Below, in pieces: positions 32,003 through 43,570 of a DNA stretch of 64,000 bases. Each line of letters begins with the position of its first letter. Within the stretch, counting starts at the first letter, position 1. Origin of the DNA: Hyphomicrobiales bacterium (GTDB taxonomy: Bacteria; Pseudomonadota; Alphaproteobacteria; Rhizobiales; Rhizobiaceae); NCBI GenBank assembly GCA_900466945.1, contig UBNV01000003.1, positions 310,001 to 374,000 on the forward strand. Reading direction: 5' to 3'. The notes below the pieces were generated by a model. The model made no database searches and had not been told where the DNA came from. It worked only from the letters and a program-made list of their open reading frames with translations. The translations under genes and the position numbers were made by a program.

Positions 32003-33493
32003 ATGGCACGCATCGTAATGTCGGCAACAGGCGCAGAAGCGCTCACCTTTGACGACGTCCTCCTGCAGCCGGGGCACTCTGAAGTGATGCCGGGGCAGAC
32101 CAATATCGCGACACGCATCGCTCGGGACATCGATCTTGCGCTGCCGATTCTTTCCTCCGCCATGGACACGGTCACGGAAAGCCGCCTTGCGATTGCCATG
32201 GCCCAGGCCGGCGGCATCGGCGTCATTCACCGCAACCTGACCCCGATCGAACAGGCGGAAGAAGTTCGCCAGGTGAAGAAGTTCGAAAGCGGCATGGTCG
32301 TCAATCCGGTGACCATCGGCCCGGAAGCAACCCTGGCTGAAGCCAAGGCGCTGATGGGTGCCCATGGCATTTCCGGCATTCCGGTCGTCGAGGGCACAAG
32401 CCGCCCCGGCCGCCTTGTCGGCATCCTGACCAACCGCGACGTCCGTTTTGCCTCGGATCCGACCCAGAAGATCTATGAGCTGATGACCCGCGAAAACCTC
32501 GTGACGGTCAAGGACGGTGTCGACCAACAGGAAGCCAAGCGCCTCCTGCATTCGCACCGCATCGAGAAGCTGCTCGTCGTCGACAACGAAGGCCGCTGCG
32601 TCGGACTGATCACCGTCAAGGACATCGAGAAGTCGCAGCTCAACCCGCATGCCGCCAAGGACGCCCAGGGTCGCCTGCGTGTCGCCGCCGCCATCTCCAC
32701 CGGTGATGATGGCGTGGAGCGCGCCGAGCGCCTGATCGACGCCGGTTGCGATGTTATCGTCGTCGACACCGCCCACGGCCACAGCCAGAAGGTTCTGGAT
32801 GCGGTCGCGCACGTGAAGAAGATGTCGAATGCCATTCGCATCATCGCCGGCAACGTCGCCACGAGCGAGGGCACGCGCGCCCTGATCGATGCAGGCGCTG
32901 ATTGCATCAAGGTCGGTATCGGACCGGGCTCGATCTGCACCACCCGCGTTGTTGCCGGCGTCGGCGTTCCCCAGCTCGCCGCAGTCATGGCCGCCGTCGA
33001 GGAAGGCAACAAGCACGACATTCCGGTCATCGCCGATGGTGGCATCAAGTTTTCGGGCGACGTTGCCAAGGCGATCGCTGCCGGTGCGTCCGCCGTCATG
33101 GTCGGCTCGCTGCTCGCAGGCACCGACGAAAGCCCGGGCGAGGTCTATCTGTACCAGGGCCGTTCCTTCAAGGCCTATCGCGGCATGGGCTCAGTCGGTG
33201 CCATGGCCCGCGGCTCGGCCGACCGCTACTTCCAGGCGGAAGTGCGCGACACGCTGAAACTCGTGCCCGAAGGCATCGAAGGCCAGGTGCCCTACAAGGG
33301 GCCGGTCTCGGCCGTCCTCCACCAGCTCGCCGGTGGCCTGAAGGCCGCCATGGGTTATGTCGGTGGTAAGGACATCAGGGACTTCCAGGAAAAGGCGACC
33401 TTCGTGCGCATTTCCGGTGCCGGCCTGCGTGAAAGCCATCCGCATGGCGTAACGATCACCCGCGAAAGCCCGAACTATCCGGGCGCCGCATGA
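32003..33493 (+). CDS. guaB: Inosine-5'-monophosphate dehydrogenase
   Basis: A 496-residue IMP dehydrogenase, which oxidises IMP to XMP with NAD+, the committed step to guanine nucleotides. The TIM barrel begins [17 protein letters not shown]. Two CBS modules are inserted (about 95-215: [31 protein letters not shown]). The active-site loop with the catalytic cysteine is [20 protein letters not shown], followed by [15 protein letters not shown], the [12 protein letters not shown] phosphate loop and the flap [13 protein letters not shown] 32003 follows GAAGGAATT; the longer upstream reading is unsupported. A membrane-protein gene overlaps its stop codon by 4 bases. Confidence 0.97.
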   Translation: MARIVMSATGAEALTFDDVLLQPGHSEVMPGQTNIATRIARDIDLALPILSSAMDTVTESRLAIAMAQAGGIGVIHRNLTPIEQAEEVRQVKKFESGMVVNPVTIGPEATLAEAKALMGAHGISGIPVVEGTSRPGRLVGILTNRDVRFASDPTQKIYELMTRENLVTVKDGVDQQEAKRLLHSHRIEKLLVVDNEGRCVGLITVKDIEKSQLNPHAAKDAQGRLRVAAAISTGDDGVERAERLIDAGCDVIVVDTAHGHSQKVLDAVAHVKKMSNAIRIIAGNVATSEGTRALIDAGADCIKVGIGPGSICTTRVVAGVGVPQLAAVMAAVEEGNKHDIPVIADGGIKFSGDVAKAIAAGASAVMVGSLLAGTDESPGEVYLYQGRSFKAYRGMGSVGAMARGSADRYFQAEVRDTLKLVPEGIEGQVPYKGPVSAVLHQLAGGLKAAMGYVGGKDIRDFQEKATFVRISGAGLRESHPHGVTITRESPNYPGAA

Positions 33494-34056
33494 TCTTGCG
33501 GCGCTGGCCCGGCCCGCGTCAGGCGCCGCTCCTCTGGGGAAGCGGCGTTCTGTCGGCCGTGCTGCTGGTCTGGATGAACCTCGGCTTTGCATCTCGGTTC
33601 GCCGACTTGACCGGAGGAAGGGCAATGCCCGACCTTGATATCGAGAGCACGGGGCAGGGGATGCAGTCTCTCCGTACCTTGCTGGAGGGACGACCGGACG
33701 CGGCTGAACTGCTGCGTGACATGCATCTCGGCCCCGATCTCGTCCTGCCGGCGAGCCTCTGCCTCTTTGTCGTCCTGTTGATGCGCCGTGTCGCACCGGG
33801 TGCCGGACTTTACGGCCGCTCGGCGGAACGTCTTTTGCCCGCACTTCTCGCCTTGCCGATCGCCTATGGCATCGTCGACTATGCCGAGAATGTCGTCAGC
33901 CTCATGCTCTTCCCACCGTCTTCTCCGACGCCGGGCACGGCGGGTTTGTTGGCCGAGGCGCTTTCCTGGCTGACGCGTCTGAAGTTTGCCGCTCTCGTTA
34001 TCTCGGGCATTCTGGTGCTTCGGCTGGCCTTCGGCCCGAAACACACTCACGTATGA
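33490..34056 (+). CDS. Small polytopic membrane protein, unknown function, overlapping guaB
   Basis: A 188-residue protein I do not recognise. It has about four hydrophobic segments (near 14-34, 84-99, 115-133 and 164-182) and basic residues before the first one, consistent with an inner-membrane protein with a cytoplasmic N-terminus. Its ATG overlaps the guaB stop (ATGA) with no separate ribosome-binding site, so it depends on guaB translation. A MAPEG-type membrane protein gene follows 21 bases later. Nothing in the sequence points to a catalytic role. Confidence 0.8.
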   Translation: MILRRWPGPRQAPLLWGSGVLSAVLLVWMNLGFASRFADLTGGRAMPDLDIESTGQGMQSLRTLLEGRPDAAELLRDMHLGPDLVLPASLCLFVVLLMRRVAPGAGLYGRSAERLLPALLALPIAYGIVDYAENVVSLMLFPPSSPTPGTAGLLAEALSWLTRLKFAALVISGILVLRLAFGPKHTHV

Positions 34057-34077
34057 ACTTCAAGGATGCCTTTTCAG

Positions 34078-34491
34078 ATGACCGGTTTCGAAATGTTCTG
34101 GCCCGTGGTGGCCCATGCCTTCCTCGTTTTCTGCCTCTATGCGCTCTTGGTCGTCCGCCGCGCCGCCGTGGTGCGGGCCGGCAAGGTCGAGCGTATCGCC
34201 TTTCGGGAAAATCTGGCCGAGCCGGAAGAGAGCCGCGTGGTCAACAAGGCGATCGCCAACCAGTTCGAGCTGCCGGTCATCTTCTACGCCGTGTCTGTCC
34301 TGCTCTTCATGACTGAAGCGGACAACATCGTCGCGGTCGTCCTCGCCTGGTTCTTCGTTGCCGCGCGTTATCTGCAGGTCGCCATGCACCTGACCGGCAA
34401 TCTGCCGCTTCGCCGCCTGTCCTTCATGCTGGGCTTTGTATCTGTCTTTCTCATGTGGCTGTGGCTGGTCGCCTGGATGGCGACCAGCTGA
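34078..34491 (+). CDS. MAPEG-family membrane protein
   Basis: A 137-residue four-helix membrane protein of the eicosanoid/glutathione metabolism (MAPEG) superfamily. It shows the pattern of a first helix (FWPVVAHAFLVFCLYALLVV), a polar loop with ENLAEPEESRVVNKAIANQFELPVIFY, and LAWFFVAARYLQVAMHLTGN. That E-x-x-x-x-x-x-x-N-Q-F-E-L-P-x-x-F-Y segment is the family hallmark. Bacterial members are mostly uncharacterised; some use glutathione. ATG 34078 is chosen because AAGGA lies 11 bases upstream, while the in-frame ATG at 34066 lies directly against that site. Probably co-transcribed with guaB and the preceding membrane gene. Confidence 0.85.
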   Translation: MTGFEMFWPVVAHAFLVFCLYALLVVRRAAVVRAGKVERIAFRENLAEPEESRVVNKAIANQFELPVIFYAVSVLLFMTEADNIVAVVLAWFFVAARYLQVAMHLTGNLPLRRLSFMLGFVSVFLMWLWLVAWMATS

Positions 34492-34596
34492 AGGCACATC
34501 GGCGCGGCGTAAAGCCTTCACGGCAACGTGTGTGGGCGGAATGGACCCTGGCGCTATCTTTCGGAGGCATCCAATTTGTCCCCCGAGGAGAGTGTC

Positions 34597-35472
34597 ATGT
34601 CGAAGCCCGAAATCACCCAGGCCATGATCGAAGCCTATGACGAATACACCCACCTGACTCTAGACCGCCGTGGCTTCATGCAGAAGCTGACGGCGCTCGC
34701 CGGCTCCGGTGCCGCCGCAGCCGCCATCATGCCCATGCTGGCCGCCAACCAGGCGAATGCCGCCATGATCGAAGAGACCGATGCGCGTCTCGACGTGTCG
34801 GATGTGACCTATCCGGGCGCCGCCGGCGACATGAAGGGCTATCTGGCGATCCCGAAGGACGCAGCGGATAAACTGCCGGCCGTGATCGTCATTCACGAGA
34901 ACCGTGGCCTCAATCCGCATATCCGCGATGTCGCCCGTCGCATGGCGCTTGAAGGCTTCGTCGCACTCGCGCCCGACTTTCTGTCGCCCAATGGCGGCAC
35001 GCCGGCCAATGAAGACGAGGCCCGTGCGATGTTCCAGTCGCTCGACATGGCGAATGCCACGGCCAATGGTGAGGCGACCCGCGCCTTCCTCGCCGGCCAC
35101 GAAAAGACCAATGGCAAGGTCGGCGCGATCGGCTTCTGCTGGGGCGGCGGCATGGTCAACCGCATGGCAGTGGCATCTCCCGAACTCGGCGCCGGCGTCG
35201 CCTATTACGGCTCACAGGCCCCGGCCGATCAGGTTCCTTCGATCAAGGCGCCGCTTATGCTGCATTATGCGGGTCTCGACGAGCGCATCAATGCCGGCAT
35301 CGATGCGTACAAGGCGGCCCTCGACGCCAACGGCAAGACCTACGAACTGCATATGTACGAGGGCGTGAACCATGCCTTCAATAATGACACGTCCTCGGCC
35401 CGCTACGACAAGGCAGCCGCCGACCTCGCCTGGTCGCGCACGGTCGAGTTCCTGAAGAAGAACCTTGCCTGA
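34597..35472 (+). CDS. Dienelactone hydrolase family protein with Tat-type signal
   Basis: A 291-residue alpha/beta hydrolase. The nucleophile elbow is GFCWGGG (Cys181), with the probable triad completed by Asp228 in LDERI and His259 in NHAF, as in dienelactone hydrolases. Residues 23-57 (LDRRGFMQK, then a hydrophobic Ala-rich segment ending ANAA) form a twin-arginine leader preceded by an unusually long polar N-terminus of about 22 residues, so export to the periplasm is likely. Natural substrate unknown; relatives cleave lactones or esters. ATG 34597 follows CGAGGAG. It lies 105 bases after the MAPEG gene and is followed by a hairpin. Confidence 0.9.
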   Translation: MSKPEITQAMIEAYDEYTHLTLDRRGFMQKLTALAGSGAAAAAIMPMLAANQANAAMIEETDARLDVSDVTYPGAAGDMKGYLAIPKDAADKLPAVIVIHENRGLNPHIRDVARRMALEGFVALAPDFLSPNGGTPANEDEARAMFQSLDMANATANGEATRAFLAGHEKTNGKVGAIGFCWGGGMVNRMAVASPELGAGVAYYGSQAPADQVPSIKAPLMLHYAGLDERINAGIDAYKAALDANGKTYELHMYEGVNHAFNNDTSSARYDKAAADLAWSRTVEFLKKNLA

Positions 35473-35480
35473 TGGAGATC

Positions 35481-35507
35481 GCGGGGAGCGTCACAGCTCC
35501 CCGCTTT
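35481..35507 (+). terminator. Hairpin terminator after dienelactone hydrolase gene
   Basis: GCGGGGAGC-6-GCTCCCCGC, a 9-bp perfect stem starting 8 bases after the stop codon and followed by TTTC. The T-run is short, so termination may be partial. Confidence 0.6.
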
Positions 35508-35632
35508 CATGACGTTTCCGTGAAATCTCCGGCCCTTTGACACCGATCAAACCGCGATCCCCCATTCGCGCATAACGTCCCTCCATGCCCGCCGGCACAC
35601 GCGCCGCGCGCAAGCGATCGAGGGAGAGCGAA

Positions 35633-36661
35633 ATGGTTTCGATGATGAAGGCGGCGGTGGTCCGCGAATTCGGCAAGCCGCTGGTGATCGAGGAAATGGC
35701 GATTCCGGATCCCGGGCCCGGCCAGATCCTTGTGAAATACGAGGCAACCGGTGTCTGCCACACCGACTTGCACGCCGCCAACGGCGACTGGCCGGTCAAG
35801 CCCAAGCCACCGTTCATTCCCGGTCATGAGGGCGTGGGTTATGTCGCCAAGTTCGGTCCCGGCGTCTCCCGTATCAAGGAAGGCGACCGCGTCGGCGTGC
35901 CGTGGCTGCACACCGCCTGCGGCTGCTGCTCGCCCTGCCGCACCGGCTGGGAAACGCTCTGCGGCAGCCAGCAGAACACCGGCTACTCGGTCAACGGCAC
36001 CTTCGCGGAATATGGTCTGGCCGATCCTGACTTCGTCGGCCGCCTGCCGGACAATCTTGAATTCGGCGCTGCAGCTCCCATTCTCTGTGCCGGCGTCACT
36101 GTCTACAAGGGACTGAAGGAAACCGAAGTAAAACCCGGCGAATGGGTCGTCATTTCCGGCATCGGCGGGCTCGGCCACATGGCGGTGCAGTATGCAAAGG
36201 CCATGGGCATGCATGTGGTCGCAGCCGACATCTTCGATGACAAGCTGACGCTCGCAAAGAACCTCGGCGCAGATATGGTGGTGAATGGCACCGCGGCAGA
36301 CGCCATCGAACAGGTCCAGAAAGCGACCGGCGGTGCGCATGGCGCATTGGTTACCGCAGTCTCGCCCAAGGCGATGGAACAGGCCTATGGCTTCCTGCGC
36401 TCCAAGGGCACGATGGCGCTCGTCGGCCTGCCGCCCGGTTTCATCTCGCTGCCGGTCTTCGAGACGGTCCTGAAGCGCATCACGGTGCGCGGCTCGATCG
36501 TCGGCACGCGCCAGGACCTGGAAGAGAGCCTGCAATTCGCCGGCGAAGGCAAGGTCGCCTCGCATTTCAGCTGGGACAAGCTGGAAAACATCAACGCCAT
36601 CTTCGACCGCATGAAAGAGGGCAAGATCGACGGCCGCATCGTGCTTGATCTCGCGGCCTGA
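35633..36661 (+). CDS. adhP: Zinc-dependent alcohol dehydrogenase (AdhP type)
   Basis: A 342-residue medium-chain dehydrogenase oxidising primary alcohols with NAD+. Catalytic zinc ligands are Cys in TGVCHTDLHAA, His/Glu in GHEGVGYV and the later Cys in ILCAGVTVYKGL. The structural zinc loop is ACGCCSPCRTGWETLC. The Rossmann motif is ISGIGGLGHMAVQYAKAMG. This matches the propanol-preferring AdhP/AdhT group. ATG 35633 has GAGGGAGAGC upstream; an earlier in-frame ATG lacks a site. It appears monocistronic, ending at a GC-rich hairpin shared with the convergent gene. Confidence 0.93.
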   Translation: MVSMMKAAVVREFGKPLVIEEMAIPDPGPGQILVKYEATGVCHTDLHAANGDWPVKPKPPFIPGHEGVGYVAKFGPGVSRIKEGDRVGVPWLHTACGCCSPCRTGWETLCGSQQNTGYSVNGTFAEYGLADPDFVGRLPDNLEFGAAAPILCAGVTVYKGLKETEVKPGEWVVISGIGGLGHMAVQYAKAMGMHVVAADIFDDKLTLAKNLGADMVVNGTAADAIEQVQKATGGAHGALVTAVSPKAMEQAYGFLRSKGTMALVGLPPGFISLPVFETVLKRITVRGSIVGTRQDLEESLQFAGEGKVASHFSWDKLENINAIFDRMKEGKIDGRIVLDLAA

Positions 36662-36679
36662 CCCTTGCGGAGAATGACA

Positions 36680-36702
36680 GGGCGGCATCGCAGATGCCGC
36701 CC
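36680..36702. terminator. Hairpin between convergent adhP and small secreted-protein gene
   Basis: GGGCGGCATC-3-GATGCCGCCC, a 10-bp perfect stem in the 68 bases between the two convergent genes. No T-run follows, but its place and strength suggest a bidirectional terminator. Confidence 0.6.
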
Positions 36703-36729
36703 CCATTGCGCCTTGCTGCAAGGGTGACG

Positions 36730-37185
36730 CTAGTTAGCCGACTGGATGACGGCGACGCGCGGCGGAGCGCTGGTGCAGGCGGTGTCCTCGCAGATACCCG
36801 AAATCCAGACTTCGCCATTGCCGATCATAACGCCTTCGGAATTGACGAAGAGATCGCCATAGTCCTGGTTTGAAATTGCCTCGACGATTGCTTCCGTGAA
36901 GACAGAATCGTAGGCATCCAGCAATTCCTGCTCCGACCCATAGGTCGCCTCTTCCCCCTCGATGGTCACGGTCAGCGGATAGGTCGCAAGGCTGACGACG
37001 ATGTCGGATTTGCCTTCTTCGACCGCCACCTTGAAGGCGTAGAACAACTCCTTGTAGTCAGCAGCATCTCCGAGCAGCGTTTCGATCTGCTGATCGACGG
37101 ATGCTTCGTCGGCGTGGCTTGGGCCTGAGATGAGGAGGGCCGCAGCGGTCAGGACGGAGGCAAATGGGAGGAGCAAACGGGACAT
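36730..37185 (-). CDS. Small exported protein of unknown function
   Basis: A 151-residue protein with a clear Sec signal peptide (MSRLLLPFASVLTAAALLISG, cleavage probably after SHA). The mature part is acidic, with ETLLGDAADYKELFYAFKVAV and later VNSEGVMIGNGEVWISGIC, followed by two cysteines (GICEDTACTS) that could form a disulfide. The NGEVWIS-type ending recalls exported proteins of an NTF2-like fold, but I cannot assign a family. Start ATG 37185 with AAGGAAAG upstream. Convergent with adhP, divergent from the patatin gene. Confidence 0.8.
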   Translation of the reverse strand: MSRLLLPFASVLTAAALLISGPSHADEASVDQQIETLLGDAADYKELFYAFKVAVEEGKSDIVVSLATYPLTVTIEGEEATYGSEQELLDAYDSVFTEAIVEAISNQDYGDLFVNSEGVMIGNGEVWISGICEDTACTSAPPRVAVIQSAN

Positions 37186-37371
37186 CGGCTTTCCTTGAGG
37201 AAGAATGAACTGAGCCTTTCATAATGCGGAAACCGTCAGGTGCATCGCATTTCTTTTGGGGTTTTTACGAGCGAAACACTGCAGAAGTGAACGCTGAGTG
37301 AAACCTGCCGCACTGGCATCGAGCCTTCAGCAGGCCTATCTACTGCACTGCAGCAAAGATTGGGAAGGCAA

Positions 37372-38511
37372 ATGGCAGAGACAGGCACGAACGCGGCGAC
37401 CGATCGCATCTTTGTATTCCAGGGCGGCGGGGCGCTTGGCGCTTATCAGGCGGGAGCCTACGAGGCCCTGCATGAACACGATGTCGAGCCGGACTGGCTG
37501 GCTGGCATCTCCATCGGTGCGATCAACGCAGCGATCATCGCCGGAAGCCCGCGCGAGCGACGCATCGCCAATCTGCGTGACTTCTGGCAGACGGTGTCTT
37601 CGGGTCTCGACTTCGGCTGGCCGGCAGAAGACAATTCGCTGCGGCGCTTCCAGAACGATGCGGCAGCGCTCGTCGCGACGGCTTTCGGCATTCCCGGCTT
37701 CTTTTCGCCCCGTCTGCCGACACCGCAGCAGCTCTTCGGCAATCCGGACCTGCGCGTCAGTGTCTACGACACCGAGCCGCTGATGAAGACGCTCGACCGT
37801 CTGGTCGATTTCGACCTGCTCAATGATTGCCAGACACGGCTGAGCCTTGGGGCTGTCGAGATCCGCTCCGGCAACTTCGCCTATTTCGACAATCGCACAA
37901 CCAAGCTCGACGCCCGCCACATCGCCGCGTCCGGCGCGCTGCCACCTGGCTTTCCGCCGGTCGAGATCGACGGACGGCATTATTGGGACGGCGGCCTTGT
38001 CTCCAACACGCCGCTGCAGCATGTGCTCAACGTCAACGATGCCTCGAGCGATCTGGAGATCTTTCAGGTGGACCTCTTCAATGCGCGCGGCGACATGCCC
38101 CGTGATCAGTTCGAGGTGGAAAGCCGCATCAAGGAAATCCGCTATTCGAGCAGAACGCGCATGAACACCGACGATTTCGCGAGGCGCCAGATCGTCCGCC
38201 GCGCCGCCAAGCGCCTCCTGGAAAGGCTGCCACCGGAGTTCCAGGATGACGAGGATGCGAAGATCCTGCGTTCGATCGGTCACGAATACGACGTGACGAT
38301 CGTGCACCTCATCCACCGACGGGCTTCGCATGCCACACATGCCATGGACGTGGAGTTCTCCCGCCGGTCGATCGCGGAGCACTGGAAGGCCGGTTATGAC
38401 GACGCGGCCTATACATTGAAGCATCCCAAGTGGCGCAACCGTGGCCGTCCCAAGGACGGCATTCAGACATTCGATCTGGCCCGGGAGCGACATCTGCAGG
38501 TGGTCGGCTGA
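37372..38511 (+). CDS. Patatin-like phospholipase family protein (DUF3734-type C-terminus)
   Basis: A 379-residue patatin-fold acyl hydrolase. The oxyanion loop is FQGGGALGAYQAG (about 16-28), the nucleophile elbow GISIG has Ser47, and the Asp of the dyad is in YWDGGLVSNTP (Asp206), so it should be active on an ester lipid or a polyhydroxyalkanoate-like substrate. The C-terminal third (ARRQIVRRAAKRLLERLPP, HPKWRNRGRPKDG) resembles the DUF3734 extension common in rhizobial patatins. No signal peptide. ATG 37372 follows GGGAAGGC. The neighbouring TetR gene 137 bases downstream may or may not be linked. Confidence 0.88.
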   Translation: MAETGTNAATDRIFVFQGGGALGAYQAGAYEALHEHDVEPDWLAGISIGAINAAIIAGSPRERRIANLRDFWQTVSSGLDFGWPAEDNSLRRFQNDAAALVATAFGIPGFFSPRLPTPQQLFGNPDLRVSVYDTEPLMKTLDRLVDFDLLNDCQTRLSLGAVEIRSGNFAYFDNRTTKLDARHIAASGALPPGFPPVEIDGRHYWDGGLVSNTPLQHVLNVNDASSDLEIFQVDLFNARGDMPRDQFEVESRIKEIRYSSRTRMNTDDFARRQIVRRAAKRLLERLPPEFQDDEDAKILRSIGHEYDVTIVHLIHRRASHATHAMDVEFSRRSIAEHWKAGYDDAAYTLKHPKWRNRGRPKDGIQTFDLARERHLQVVG

Positions 38512-38648
38512 CGTCGAGACGCACCTTTTCTGTGTGAAATCGTCCAATCATGGGCCAGACGAAATTCGTTAACGCTTTGGCCAGACCCCTGGCCTATTGC
38601 CATGACATGCATTGGCGGCCATGACGGCGGTCTGGATCGGGGAATGGA

Positions 38649-39275
38649 ATGAACGAGCAGGTGGTGGAGGGACGGCTTCAGTTGCGCAAGAAGCCGCAGC
38701 AGGAACGAAGCATCCAGCGGCTGGAGGCGATCCTGGAGGCGGCGGTCGAGCTTTTCCTGGAGAAGGGCATCGCCGAGACAACGATGAGCGAGGTTGCTCA
38801 AAAGGCGGGGATTTCGATCGGCTCGCTCTATCAGTTTTTTCCGCAGAAGGCGGCGGTCATCAAGGCCTTGCATGACCGCTTTTCGACGCGGCTGGATGGT
38901 TTTGTCCGACAGGTTTTCCAGGGTGTCGATACCTTGGAAGAGGCCTCCGAACGTGCTGCTGACAGCCTGATCGAACTTCATGCCCTATTCCGCCAGGAAC
39001 GGATCTACATGACTTTGTGGCAGGCGATCGTGACGGATCGGGACCTAAGCCAGATTTCCGCCGACTACCATGACCATGTCATCGCGAGCTTCTACCGCGA
39101 TTTGTCGCATCTCGTTCCCGAGAACGATTATCCGCGATTCCGCGTCAACCTGAAGCTGATGATCCTCGCGACCGGCGAAGTCATCCGCTACGCCACGCAA
39201 CAGCAGGAAGACGTCGCGCGCGACCACCTGGATCAGTGGCGCCGTACTCTGCGCGCGTCGCTTTTCGCCTATTGA
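38649..39275 (+). CDS. TetR-family transcriptional regulator
   Basis: A 208-residue repressor-type protein. The N-terminal helix-turn-helix is ILEAAVELFLEKGIAETTMS then QKAGISIGSLYQFFPQKAAV (about 27-75). The C-terminal all-helical ligand domain is not diagnostic. ATG 38649 follows GGGGAATGGA. Target genes are not evident: the patatin gene precedes it on the same strand and a LysR gene converges with it 19 bases after its end. Confidence 0.92.
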   Translation: MNEQVVEGRLQLRKKPQQERSIQRLEAILEAAVELFLEKGIAETTMSEVAQKAGISIGSLYQFFPQKAAVIKALHDRFSTRLDGFVRQVFQGVDTLEEASERAADSLIELHALFRQERIYMTLWQAIVTDRDLSQISADYHDHVIASFYRDLSHLVPENDYPRFRVNLKLMILATGEVIRYATQQQEDVARDHLDQWRRTLRASLFAY

Positions 39276-39294
39276 GGGAAATCCGCCGGCCGCG

Positions 39295-40248
39295 TTACCA
39301 GCCCGGAATCATGTTGCCGGCCCGAAGACGCGGATAATAGCGCGAATAGGTCTTCGGCTCCCCGTCCATGTCGTCTTCGACCTGTGCGGGCGTGATGTTG
39401 TCGAGACAAGCGGTGATGTGGTCAGTGATCGCGTTGACCAGCGACGTCGAAAGACCCGGCCGCTTCATCAGGCCGATCTGGACCGGCGGAAGCGGCGGAA
39501 AGCCGTCATGAGATGTCAGCACCTTCATGCCCGTCCGAAGGGCCGATTCCGGCAGGATCGAGACCGCCATGCCGGCGAGGACCGCAGCCGCCACCACGGT
39601 CGACGACCAGCTGGTGAAGAGGATCTGATAGTCGCGCCCGTCGGCATCGAGCGCAGAGCATGCGAGTTGCCGCCACTGGCAGTCGCGCCGACCGACGGCC
39701 AGCGGAACGGGCGCATCATCCTTGAGAGGATGGTTGGACGATCCCACCCAGCAGAGCGGTTCGGTGCGTACCACATCGGACTGCCGCAGCAGCGGGTTGT
39801 GCGTCACCAGCGCGATGTCGAGCTCGCCCTTCGCCATCTTGTCGGCGAGGTCCATTGAGGGTTCGCAGACGATATAGAGCTCCACATTCGGGTGCGTCTT
39901 GGCAAAACGTCCGATGATCTCTGGCATGTACCGGTCGGCATAGTCATCCGGCGTCCCGATGCGGAGCGTGCCTTCCAGCCGGTTGTCGTCGAAGGCTGCC
40001 ATCGCCTCGGAATTCAGTCGGATGATCCTGCGCGCATAGTTGAGCAGTTTGTCGCCGTCTACCGTCAGCCGATTGCCGCGCCCATCCTTGATGAACAACT
40101 GCTTGCCGACCCGCTCCTCGAGGCGGCGCATCTGCATGGAAACGGCAGACTGGGTCTTGAACACGCGTCCGGCAGCCTTGGTAAAACTGCCTGTGTCGAC
40201 GATGGCGATGAAGGTCTGCAACTGATCGATATCGAGTGGGGCCGCCAT
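39295..40248 (-). CDS. LysR-family transcriptional regulator
   Basis: A 317-residue LysR regulator. The winged helix-turn-helix (about 6-64) reads FIAIVDTGSFTKAAGRVFKTQ and VSMQMRRLEERVGKQLF, followed by a periplasmic-binding-type effector domain (GTLRIGTPDDYADRYMPEI, LVTHNPL, VLAGMAVSILPESAL). It resembles regulators of metabolite or stress genes in rhizobia; the effector is unknown. It is divergent from the small DUF1127 gene across 192 bases, a typical arrangement for a regulated partner, though DUF1127 proteins usually answer to other signals. Confidence 0.92.
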   Translation of the reverse strand: MAAPLDIDQLQTFIAIVDTGSFTKAAGRVFKTQSAVSMQMRRLEERVGKQLFIKDGRGNRLTVDGDKLLNYARRIIRLNSEAMAAFDDNRLEGTLRIGTPDDYADRYMPEIIGRFAKTHPNVELYIVCEPSMDLADKMAKGELDIALVTHNPLLRQSDVVRTEPLCWVGSSNHPLKDDAPVPLAVGRRDCQWRQLACSALDADGRDYQILFTSWSSTVVAAAVLAGMAVSILPESALRTGMKVLTSHDGFPPLPPVQIGLMKRPGLSTSLVNAITDHITACLDNITPAQVEDDMDGEPKTYSRYYPRLRAGNMIPGW

Positions 40249-40440
40249 GGGAGGTCATCCATCAGAAGGGTTGATGACTACCATTAGAAACATTCGTTGG
40301 ACTGATCAATATCCTTTTGCGATCTTCATCATCGTAATCCTCACCGACCGGTTTCCGGCCAACTTCCACCTCCAGCCCTCGTTACCTGTCCGCTCCTGCG
40401 GGCGGGGCAAACTCCTCGTGCCCGCTGAAAGGACACCGCC

Positions 40441-40752
40441 ATGCGCACGAACGATCGGATCCTAGACTTCGACCTCGATATCGCAGTTGAACGGCAGAGC
40501 CAGACGCTTGCCGTGCGTCTCGCCCGCCTTAACGCGTGGTTCGGATCCCTTCGCGTCGCGCTGCGCAATCGTCTTGCCGCGAACAGCCTTGCCGACCTCG
40601 ACGAGCGCCTTCTGAACGACCTCGGCCTCAGCCGCGGCGAGGTTCAGGATGTGCTTCGCCGCCATGGCTTTGCTGACGATCCTTCGCTGCAACTGACCCG
40701 TCTCGCGCGCCGCCGCGCCGAGCAGTCTCTTCGCGGTTTGAAAGCCGACTGA
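40441..40752 (+). CDS. DUF1127 domain small protein
   Basis: A 103-residue basic protein. The DUF1127 core is LADLDERLLNDLGLSRGEVQDVLRRH (about residues 53-78, quoted in part: LADLDERLLNDLGLSRG). Short DUF1127 proteins of rhizobia and Agrobacterium are arginine-rich and affect RNA turnover and phosphate or carbon metabolism; this one has a longer N-terminus than the 45-50-residue type. It is monocistronic, ending at a strong terminator 46 bases downstream, and divergent from a LysR gene. Confidence 0.88.
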   Translation: MRTNDRILDFDLDIAVERQSQTLAVRLARLNAWFGSLRVALRNRLAANSLADLDERLLNDLGLSRGEVQDVLRRHGFADDPSLQLTRLARRRAEQSLRGLKAD

Positions 40753-40798
40753 TTCGCTTTCCATCCCCGCAGGGTGACAGCCAATAGCCCTGCCTCTT

Positions 40799-40832
40799 GC
40801 CCGGTCCCGATCATTTCGGGCCGGGCTTTTTT
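40799..40832 (+). terminator. Rho-independent terminator after DUF1127 gene
   Basis: Left arm GCCCGG-T-CCCGA and right arm TCGGGCCGGGC, an 11-bp stem with one bulged T and a 5-base loop, followed directly by TTTTTT. A textbook terminator. Confidence 0.9.
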
Positions 40833-40903
40833 GCAAATGCTAATTTAATGATGTGTCCTGTGGAATATGAGGGGAAAAGCGGCAGGAAGTAACCTGTTGC
40901 TAA

Positions 40904-43459
<2,556 letters not shown>

Positions 43460-43481
43460 GCTACGCTCTCCCCAGACATGC

Positions 43482-43513
43482 AAACGGCGCGGGAGACCGC
43501 GCCGTTTTCGTTT
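43482..43513 (+). terminator. Rho-independent terminator after chemoreceptor gene
   Basis: AAACGGCGCGG-GAGA-CCGCGCCGTTT, an 11-bp perfect stem closed by a GAGA tetraloop, followed by TCGTTTC so that the run reads TTTTCGTTT. Strong terminator 22 bases after the stop codon. Confidence 0.88.
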
Positions 43514-43570
43514 CTGCGAAAACGGAGAAAGCTCTAGCGTCAGCTGGCTTTGTGCCGTTGCTCTCGTTTG

